Origin: Nocardiopsis alkaliphila YIM 80379 | GTDB lineage: Bacteria > Actinomycetota > Actinomycetes > Streptosporangiales > Streptosporangiaceae | Direction of reading: 5' to 3' | DNA: 37,678 nucleotides | Assembly (NCBI RefSeq): GCF_000341005.1 | Contig: NZ_ANBD01000022.1 | Location: forward strand, 21-37,698 | Part shown: piece after piece, positions 31,595 to 37,678 of the stretch | Layout of the letters: each line of letters starts with the position of its first letter | Position numbering within the stretch: the stretch's first letter is position 1 | Notes under the pieces: model-generated | What the model saw: only the letters and a program-made list of their open reading frames with translations | What the model was told of the DNA's origin: nothing | Databases searched by the model: none | Translations under genes and position numbers: made by a program

Positions 31595-32515
31595 ATGACC
31601 ACGACGACACCGGTGATCGAGGTCGACTCGCTCACCAAAAGCCACGGGGACACCACGGCCGTGGACGACCTGTCCTTCAGAGTCCATCCGGGTCGGGTGA
31701 CCGGCTTCCTCGGGGCCAACGGGGCGGGAAAGACCACGACGATGCGGATACTCCTGGGGTTGGAGGAACCCACCTCGGGCAGGGCCCGGATCCATGGGCT
31801 CGGTTACCGCGACCTGCCCGATCCGTTGCGCACGGTGGGCGCTCTCTTGGACCCACAGGCCCCGCATCCTGGCCGGAGTGCCCGTGATCACCTGCGGTGG
31901 CTGTGCCGAGCGGGGCGTATCCCTTTCGCCCGTGCCGACCACCTGCTCGACGAGGTGGGCCTGGCCGACGTCGCCACCCGGAGGGTGGGCGGGTTCTCGC
32001 TGGGGATGCGGCAACGTCTGGGGATCGCGGCGATGTTGCTGGGCGACCCGCGCGTTCTGGTCCTGGACGAGCCGCTCAACGGTCTGGACCCGGAGGGCAT
32101 CGCCTGGGTTCGGGGATTGTTGCGCGATCTGGCCGGGCGAGGGCGGACGGTGTTCGTCTCCAGTCACCTGATGGGTGAGATGGAGGCCACCGCCGACCAT
32201 GTGCTGGTGCTGAGGAAGGGACGCTTGATCGCGGACCTGCCGGTGGAGGAGTTCTCTCGGGGCAGCGGCGCTTTTCGCGTGCGGGTGGTCTCCCCGCGGG
32301 TGGAGGAGTTGGTGCGACTGGTGGAGGGGGACTCGGTGGTGCGTCGGGTGGGTGAGGACACGGTGGAGGTGGTGGGCCCTGATTCCTCCACGTTGGGTTC
32401 TCTGGCCGCGCGGGAAGGGCTCGTTCTGCACGAGCTCACTCCGCTGCGCACCGGTTTGGAGGAGGCCTTCCTCGCCCTGAACGGCGACGAGACCGGCCAG
32501 GAGGGGAACCGATGA
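31595..32515 (+). CDS. ABC transporter ATP-binding protein (DrrA/BcrA-like)
   Basis: The 306-residue protein contains Walker A GANGAGKTTTMRIL, signature FSLGMRQRLGIAAMLL, Walker B VLVLDEPLNGLDPEG and the switch His in VSSHLMGEME. The C-terminal extension (about 215-306) is typical of drug and lantibiotic exporter ATPases. GGTGGAG precedes the ATG at 31595. The stop overlaps the permease start (ATGA, 32512-32515). Co-location with a DesKR-like system suggests induction by a membrane-acting compound. Confidence 0.92.
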   Translation: MTTTTPVIEVDSLTKSHGDTTAVDDLSFRVHPGRVTGFLGANGAGKTTTMRILLGLEEPTSGRARIHGLGYRDLPDPLRTVGALLDPQAPHPGRSARDHLRWLCRAGRIPFARADHLLDEVGLADVATRRVGGFSLGMRQRLGIAAMLLGDPRVLVLDEPLNGLDPEGIAWVRGLLRDLAGRGRTVFVSSHLMGEMEATADHVLVLRKGRLIADLPVEEFSRGSGAFRVRVVSPRVEELVRLVEGDSVVRRVGEDTVEVVGPDSSTLGSLAAREGLVLHELTPLRTGLEEAFLALNGDETGQEGNR

Positions 32516-33345
32516 GGGGCGATGTTCACGGCACCAAGACGCGCGGTTCCCGGCTGAGCCACACCGCGAAGGTTCCCGGATTCGGCGCGACGGTGGCCGC
32601 CGAGTGGACCCGTTCGAGCACGTTGCCCCATCTGCGGGCCGCTCCGCTCGTGTGCGCCCTGGTCGGGGCGGCCGTTGCGACGTTGTTCCTGGTCACGGCG
32701 GAGACGACCACTGGAACACGGGTATCGGACATGTCCGCCTTCGACGTGGTGTCCACCTCGATGCTCGGGATGGACGCGGCAGCGATCGTGGTGGTCTTCC
32801 TGGTCGCTTCGTTCGTGACGGCCGAACAGTCCACGGGGCTGAACCGCGTCGTATTGCTGGCCGCCCCGCGTCGTGGGCGGCGTCTTGCCGCCTCGGCTCT
32901 GGCGGTGGCGACGGGGGCCCTGCTGTGTGGTCTGGCAGCGGGTGTGGCCGCTTACGGGGTCGGGCAGTCGGTGGCCGCCCTGACCGGTGGTGCGACGGCC
33001 TCTCCCACGGTGGAGGGGGTGGCGCGCGTGGTGGGTGGCAGTGTGCTGATGGCCCCCTTCTACGGCACGGTGGCGTTGGCCTTCGCCACGTGCACCCGTT
33101 CGTTGCCCGGCGGTGTGGCCGGGGCGTTGGGGTTGTCGGCGTTGCCGGCCGTCCTGGGATGGTTCCCGGGTAAGGCCATGGACGTGGTTTCGCGTTACCT
33201 GCCAGGGGAGCTCGTGCACGCGATCTCCGGATTGGAAGTGGCGCCGGGCGCTCCGCGTCCGCTGGTGGCTCTGGTTCTGCTGACGCTTTGGGCGGTGTTC
33301 CTGGTGGGTGTGGCGTATCTGTGTACCCGCGACCGCGGCTGTTAG
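32512..33345 (+). CDS. ABC-2-type transporter permease
   Basis: The 277-residue protein has about six hydrophobic helices: PLVCALVGAAVATLFLV, DAAAIVVVFLVASFVTAEQS, ASALAVATGALLCGLAAGVA, GSVLMAPFYGTVALAFATC, VAGALGLSALPAVLGWFPG and LVALVLLTLWAVFLVGVAYL. The TAEQSTGLNRVVLLAAPRRGRRLAA loop is typical of ABC-2 permeases of the bacitracin/lantibiotic-resistance type. It is co-translated with the ATPase gene. Confidence 0.87.
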   Translation: MRGDVHGTKTRGSRLSHTAKVPGFGATVAAEWTRSSTLPHLRAAPLVCALVGAAVATLFLVTAETTTGTRVSDMSAFDVVSTSMLGMDAAAIVVVFLVASFVTAEQSTGLNRVVLLAAPRRGRRLAASALAVATGALLCGLAAGVAAYGVGQSVAALTGGATASPTVEGVARVVGGSVLMAPFYGTVALAFATCTRSLPGGVAGALGLSALPAVLGWFPGKAMDVVSRYLPGELVHAISGLEVAPGAPRPLVALVLLTLWAVFLVGVAYLCTRDRGC

Positions 33346-33739
33346 CGGGAACCGGAGCGAAGGAGGGCGGGGCCGAAGGTTCAGGGGCCGTGTTCGACGC
33401 CCGAACGGCTCCTGCGGGCAATTCTTCAGGCAAGGGTCCGCGTTGGTGGCCGCTTCCCAGGCTTCGAATCGAAGCCTGGGAAGGGAGGAGCCCGGCAGGG
33501 GTGTGGTCAAGGGCACGTTCCTTGCTCGGGTCAGGTGAGGAGCCGGTGGTGAGGGGCGCTTGTCCGCGCAGACCGAACAGAGCGGTCCCTTCGTGGCGAA
33601 AACCCCTTTCCTTTCCGAGTCGTACAGCGGAATATTGCCCTGGGCGACGGGGTTAACTCCTCGTTGGAGCGAATCGGCCACCGACGCGACTCCCACACCC
33701 CCGAACCTCCAGCCCACCCACGAGCGCGCAAGGAAGTAC
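33346..33739 (+). other. Intergenic region upstream of the DHA2 exporter
   Basis: These 394 bases hold a long hairpin at 33453-33483 and then an A/T-richer patch (cggaatattgccc, ggggttaactcc at 33627-33660) that probably contains the exporter promoter. An in-frame extension of the exporter to 33560 is possible but compositionally unlike a protein. Confidence 0.45.
33453..33483. repeat. 31-bp near-perfect palindrome
   Basis: CTTCCCAGGCTTCGA (33453-33467), one A, then TCGAAGCCTGGGAAG (33469-33483). The arms are 15 of 15 complementary. There is no following T tract. It could terminate the upstream ABC operon (108 bp after its stop), or be an operator for the downstream exporter. Confidence 0.75.
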
Positions 33740-35242
33740 GTGTCCAGGCACACCACCGCAACCACCACCGACGAGGGCGCCGATACGCGCGCCACCCGGC
33801 TCGTCATCCCGCTTCTCCTGGTCTCGGCGTTCGTCGTCATCCTGAACGAGACGATCATGGGTGTGGCCCTGCCCGTGCTCAACCGGGACCTGGGGATCTC
33901 GGTCGCCACCGGGCAGTGGCTGACCTCCGCCTTCATGCTCGTGATGGCCGTGGTCATCCCCGTGACCGGTTTCCTGCTGCAGCGGTTCCACATCAGACAG
34001 GTGTTCATCACCGCGATGAGCCTGTTCAGTCTCGGCACCCTGATCTGCTTCCTGGCACCGAACTTCACCGTCCTGTTGTCGGGTCGGATCGTGCAGGCCT
34101 CCGGTACCGCGATCATGATGCCGCTGCTCATGACGACCGTACTGAACATGGTCCCGGCCGACCGTCGTGGCCGTGTGATGGGCAACATCTCCATCGTCAT
34201 GGCCGTGGCACCGGCCGTCGGCCCGACCCTGTCCGGTCTGATCCTGAACGTGCTGGATTGGCGCTGGCTGTTCGGCCTGGTCCTGCCGATCTCACTGCTC
34301 GGTCTGGCCTTGGGCTCGATCTTCATCCGTAACATCACCGAACCGCGTGCCGCCCGCGTCAGCCTGCCCTCGGTCGTGTTGTCGGCCTTGGCCTTCGGTG
34401 GTCTGGTCTATGGCTTCTCCAGCCTGGGTGAGGCCTCCGACGCGAGTGTGGGTGTGTCGCCCCTGCTCGCGATCGGTGTGGGCGCCGTGGCGCTGGTGTT
34501 GTTCCTGTGGTTGCAGATCCGGCTTCAGCGCCAGGACCGTGCACTGCTGGACCTGCGGGTGTTCCGTTCCCGCCAGTTCTCCATCTCCATCAGTCTGGTG
34601 CTGGCCAGCTTCATGGCGTTGTTCGGCGTCATCATCCTGCTGCCGGTCTACATGCAGAACGTGCTGGGCCACGACACCCTCGCGACCGGGCTGGCCCTGC
34701 TGCCCGGTGGTCTGGTGATGGGGCTGCTGGCTCCGGTGGTCGGCCGCCTGTACGACCGTTTCGGCCCTCGTCCCCTGGTCACCCCGGGAGCCGCCGTGGT
34801 GACCCTGGTGATGTGGGCCATGACGACCTTCGGCACCGAGACCACGATCGGGATGATCGTCACCGCGCACATCTTCCTGAGCGTGGGGCTGGGCTTCATG
34901 TTCACACCTCTGCTCACCGGGGCTTTGGGCTCCCTGCCGCCCCGGCTGTACTCCTACGGCAGCGCCGTGGTGGGCACCGTGCAGCAGGTCGCCGGTGCCG
35001 CGGGGACGGCGGCGTTCATCGCGGTCATGTCCGCGGTGGCCGCGAACCGGATGGCCGGCGGCACGGACACCGTCCTCGCCGAGGCCGACGGTATCCACGT
35101 CGCGTTCATGCTGGGTGCGGCGATCACCACGCTGGCCTTCTTCGCGACCTTCCTGGTGCGCCGCTCCGCTGCGCCCGAGGACGTGGCCCAAGGCGAGAAG
35201 CCGAGCGGGGACACCGAACGGGCCTCCTCCGCCGCGCACTGA
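33740..35242 (+). CDS. DHA2-family MFS multidrug exporter (14 TMS)
   Basis: The 500-residue protein has about 14 hydrophobic helices and DHA2 signatures: VILNETIMGVALPVLNRDLG (motif D1-like), WLTSAFMLVMAVVIPVTGFL, LSGRIVQASGTAIMMPLL and motif C (ISIVMAVAPAVGPTLSGLIL) followed by DWRWLFGLVLPI. EmrB/QacA-like proteins expel drugs with proton antiport. The GTG at 33740 is supported by AAGGAAG at 33730-33736. A strong terminator follows. Confidence 0.9.
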   Translation: MSRHTTATTTDEGADTRATRLVIPLLLVSAFVVILNETIMGVALPVLNRDLGISVATGQWLTSAFMLVMAVVIPVTGFLLQRFHIRQVFITAMSLFSLGTLICFLAPNFTVLLSGRIVQASGTAIMMPLLMTTVLNMVPADRRGRVMGNISIVMAVAPAVGPTLSGLILNVLDWRWLFGLVLPISLLGLALGSIFIRNITEPRAARVSLPSVVLSALAFGGLVYGFSSLGEASDASVGVSPLLAIGVGAVALVLFLWLQIRLQRQDRALLDLRVFRSRQFSISISLVLASFMALFGVIILLPVYMQNVLGHDTLATGLALLPGGLVMGLLAPVVGRLYDRFGPRPLVTPGAAVVTLVMWAMTTFGTETTIGMIVTAHIFLSVGLGFMFTPLLTGALGSLPPRLYSYGSAVVGTVQQVAGAAGTAAFIAVMSAVAANRMAGGTDTVLAEADGIHVAFMLGAAITTLAFFATFLVRRSAAPEDVAQGEKPSGDTERASSAAH

Positions 35243-35257
35243 CGCTGGGAGACCCCC

Positions 35258-35296
35258 AAGGGGGCGGTGGCCGGTTCTTGCGGCCGCCGCCCCCTT
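35258..35296 (+). terminator. Strong hairpin terminator after the DHA2 exporter
   Basis: A 16-bp stem (AAGGGGGCGGTGGCCG, 35258-35273, with 35281-35296), containing one G-U pair, encloses a 7-base loop. It begins 16 bp after the stop codon. Confidence 0.85.
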
Positions 35297-35380
35297 CCCG
35301 TGGCCCGTGCCGGGTGGGGTCTTCGAGTCGCGATGACGCCACGCCACCCTCACCCGAACGGGCTCCAGGCCCCACGAAGG

Positions 35381-37198
35381 TCAGGGCCGGTCGAACATGC
35401 CGGCGGCCCGCTCGAGCACCCCTTGGGGCAGGTAGTCACTCTCCACCCGCACCTCCCAGCCCTTGGCCCGGGCCGAACAGGCCAGCGCCAAGCCGTGAAA
35501 GTCGATCAGCCCATCGGAGTCCTGGGCACGATGACCGATGCCGTACGCCTCCCGATGTTCCTCCAGGCGATCGGCCAACGCCAGGTCGAAGCCCTCCGGG
35601 TCCTGCGCGATGAGTTGGGAGAGCAACAGCACCGGAGGCGGCGGGGAACCCGGTGTGTCGTAGGCGGCGAGCGCGGTGAGGGCCTCGTCCATCGCCGCTC
35701 GCACCCGCGGTTCCGGGGAGCCGTCCGCGCCCCGCCCTTGCTCGGACCTCAGGTAGGCCAGGAAGGCGACCCCGTAGCGAGCGAAGACGGAGGAACCCCG
35801 GTCCTGGCGTCGCTGAAAAATGCCTTCGGGGTGAGCGAGCAGGGTCTCCAGGCGTTCGCGCGACCCCGACAGCAGGGCGTATTCCACGGCCATCCACAGA
35901 TCGCCCTCCGAGGTGTCGGAGGTCGGCTCGAACGTGCGCATGGGGGCCGTGGTCTCCCCGATGGTCACCTCGACCGTGTCGCCCTTCGCGGCGGCGCAGG
36001 CGAAGGCCGCCGTCGCGTACTGGGAGGCGTGGGTGAGCGCGGCGAGTTGACGCGGGTGTCGGGCCTGGGGGTCCACGACCGAGTAGTGGCGAAAACTCAT
36101 GAGCTCCCCGTTTCTGGCCCACCGCAAGGCGTCGACGATTCGGTCCCGGAGGATTTCAGGCCTCCAGATGGCGTCCAGCTCCTTGTCCTCATGCTCGAAC
36201 ATGTCCTCGACCGTGCGTTCCTTCGAGAATCCCTCCGTGGGGCGCTCCACCACCAGCGGCCCCCGGGAGAGTTCGGCCAGTGCTGCGGGGTCCTTGTCCG
36301 CGCCGTAGGGGCCGACTCGGGGTCCTTCGGTCCCGTTCCTTCCCTCGATCAGGTATCGAGGCAGGTAATCGGACTCGAGCGGCATCTCCCAGCCCTCCAC
36401 CCGCACCGCCAGGGCGGCGAAGGCGAGTTCGGCCACCGGAAGCAGCGACCGGAGCGCGTCCTCGCCGTCGTTGTCCCGGAACCAGGCCAGGCGGGCGGCC
36501 ATGGTCGCCCAGAACGCCTCCTCGTTGCGGGAGAGCAGGGCGTGCAGGAAGAGCAGATCGGAGTCGACCGAGCCGAGGTCGGGGTGGTGGTCCCCGGGCT
36601 TTCGCCCAAGGGAGGCGAAGAAGGGGGCGAGCGCGGACTCCACGTACCCCACGAGCTGCTCCCGGTCGGCGCCCAGTGCCGGGTAGACGTAGAAGGCCAG
36701 CGCCCGATGCAGGACCCGCTCCTCGGCGAAGGTCGAGGCGAGTTGAACGAGGGGACCCTCGTAGTTCTCGTGCAGGTCGGAGATGACGCACAGGTACAGT
36801 GCCTGGGCCCAGTCGAAGGGGGCGACCGGTCGTTGTCCGTTTCCCTCCTCCTCGTCGGCCTGGTCGGTGTGGTCCTGGTAGAACACACCGGTTCCGGTGT
36901 AGGTGAGGTGGACCGAGAACTCCGCGGACGGGGGCGCCCCGTCCAACATGAGCGCACCGACCCGGGCCTCGGCCGCCGAGTACAGTGCGGCCCGGATGTC
37001 GGCGGTGGCGCGTGGGTCGGTGACCGAACGCGCGCCCGCGTAGTCCTGAAGGTCCCGGGCGATCATCTCCCAGCCGAACCCGTCCCGACCACTCTCCTGC
37101 TGCATCCGAACGTCGCCGCCGAGACGATCGGCGAAGTCCTCGACCGCCTTGGCGATCGCCTCATCGTTCACCTTGTGCCGTTCGACTCGCACGGTCAC
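35381..37198 (-). CDS. Tandem double Imm49-family immunity protein
   Basis: The 605-residue protein looks like two Imm49 modules fused head to tail; single-domain members are about 250-300 residues. Module 1 starts ERHKVNDEAIAKAVEDFADRL, includes DGFGWEMIARDLQDYAGARSVTDP and ends GWEMPLESDYLP (269-280). Module 2 ends GWEVRVESDYLP (580-591). ESDYLP near the C-terminus is characteristic of the family. Imm49 proteins neutralise polymorphic toxins, but no toxin gene is in the window. The GTG at 37198 has GAAGAGGGT upstream and matches the family start. It is convergent with the DHA2 exporter. Confidence 0.75.
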   Translation of the reverse strand: MTVRVERHKVNDEAIAKAVEDFADRLGGDVRMQQESGRDGFGWEMIARDLQDYAGARSVTDPRATADIRAALYSAAEARVGALMLDGAPPSAEFSVHLTYTGTGVFYQDHTDQADEEEGNGQRPVAPFDWAQALYLCVISDLHENYEGPLVQLASTFAEERVLHRALAFYVYPALGADREQLVGYVESALAPFFASLGRKPGDHHPDLGSVDSDLLFLHALLSRNEEAFWATMAARLAWFRDNDGEDALRSLLPVAELAFAALAVRVEGWEMPLESDYLPRYLIEGRNGTEGPRVGPYGADKDPAALAELSRGPLVVERPTEGFSKERTVEDMFEHEDKELDAIWRPEILRDRIVDALRWARNGELMSFRHYSVVDPQARHPRQLAALTHASQYATAAFACAAAKGDTVEVTIGETTAPMRTFEPTSDTSEGDLWMAVEYALLSGSRERLETLLAHPEGIFQRRQDRGSSVFARYGVAFLAYLRSEQGRGADGSPEPRVRAAMDEALTALAAYDTPGSPPPPVLLLSQLIAQDPEGFDLALADRLEEHREAYGIGHRAQDSDGLIDFHGLALACSARAKGWEVRVESDYLPQGVLERAAGMFDRP

Positions 37199-37579
37199 CG
37201 CACCCTCTTCCCACCGGGCTCCTTCGTCAACATGGCGAGTCTGGCACGGCGTGACGACAAGAACCTTCAGAGCCCGGGTGAGGTGCGAGGCCGAGGACAC
37301 GGACCGCTCCCGAGCGCCACTTGAACGAGGACCTTTTCTCGGTCGGGCCCCTCCTCGCGCACAGGCCCCGTCCCTCTCCCCCGCCCCTGGGACATCTCCA
37401 CAGCGTTTTGACCCGAAACAGACCAGAATCACCTCATGTCACCCTGAGTTGCGACCCGTCACCCAACAGTGATCGTCTGTTGGCCGGCAGCTGGGTTCCT
37501 GTTCAGCCGCGTCGAGAAAAGTGGCTTCCCGCCGGTCCTTCCGGCCGGTGACGCCCCTCACGTATCGGAGAGCGACCAC
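37199..37579. other. Divergent intergenic region
   Basis: These 381 bases separate the Imm49 gene from the partial gene at the right edge, so promoters for both should be here. A small hairpin (CCGG-T-CC, loop ttcc, GGCCGG at 37532-37548) is present. I cannot place a -35/-10 pair with confidence. Confidence 0.4.
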
Positions 37580-37678
37580 ATGCTCACGGCACATCCATCA
37601 TCCGAACGAGCGCAGCGCACCCCACGGGCGCGCCGTCTTCTTCTCACCACTCTGTCGGCCTCCATGGCCAACCCCCGC
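37580..37678 (+). CDS. Start of a gene cut by the window edge
   Basis: The ATG at 37580 has GGAGAG about seven bases upstream, and the frame is open for 33 codons to the end of the window. The visible part (SSERAQRTPRARRLLLTTL) is basic and then mildly hydrophobic. It could be the start of an exported or membrane protein, or of a regulator. It is too short to identify. Confidence 0.5.
   Translation, partial: MLTAHPSSERAQRTPRARRLLLTTLSASMANPR

Noticed and set aside
32164-34338. 724-codon minus-strand frame across the ABC permease and DHA2 exporter
   Set aside because: It spans two well-supported plus-strand genes and reads as repetitive Arg/His/Gln/Pro sequence.
35267-37324. 685-codon plus-strand frame opposite the Imm49 gene
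   Set aside because: It is the Gly/Val/Arg-rich complement of a clearly recognisable immunity protein.

Overview
The window looks like chromosomal DNA of a high-GC actinomycete. GC is very high, GTG and TTG starts are common, and several families typical of the group are present: a PF04672-type methyltransferase, snapalysin, a CebR-type cellulose operator and an ECF42/YCII sigma pair. A Nocardiopsis/Thermobifida/Streptomyces-type host fits, but I cannot prove the genus. No rRNA, tRNA, CRISPR array or intact insertion sequence was found.

Left part (1-13100): C-rich tandem repeats, then a divergent Vsr endonuclease / C5 cytosine methyltransferase pair, a GNAT acetyltransferase, and a GH6 cellulase lipoprotein whose promoter carries a perfect CebR box. 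Next come an ECF42-type sigma factor coupled to its YCII (DGPF) partner and an orphan type II thioesterase behind two matching palindromes. A copper/haem group follows (membrane protein, SCO1, Tat-exported DyP peroxidase, PCuAC chaperone), then a PLD-like protein of unknown role and an NAD-dependent epimerase.

Centre (13100-23300): a degraded TnpB end, two divergent genes that appear to share overlapping leaderless promoters, and then the most interesting locus, 14412-22216. It encodes a GTP cyclohydrolase II homologue with Met where the canonical enzyme has Tyr, a CDP-alcohol phosphatidyltransferase, a BchC-like dehydrogenase, a 6-pyruvoyltetrahydropterin synthase homologue lacking the usual zinc/catalytic residues, a glycosyltransferase, two methyltransferases, a flippase-like integral membrane protein, and a convergent creatininase-family amidohydrolase. 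I infer a GTP-derived (formylaminopyrimidine or pterin-like), probably glycosylated and membrane-linked metabolite. It is separate from riboflavin synthesis, because no other rib genes are present. A secreted snapalysin protease and a decayed ABC transporter follow.

Right part (23300-37678): a TetR-controlled MacB-like ABC exporter with a large operator, then a gene graveyard (IS3-type OrfA fragment, peptide-maturation methyltransferase fragment, sigma-factor fragment) around an intact MFS exporter. After that come a DesK/DesR-like two-component system divergent from an ABC transporter, a 14-helix MFS drug exporter ending in a strong terminator, and a tandem double Imm49 immunity protein. The window ends in the first 33 codons of another gene.
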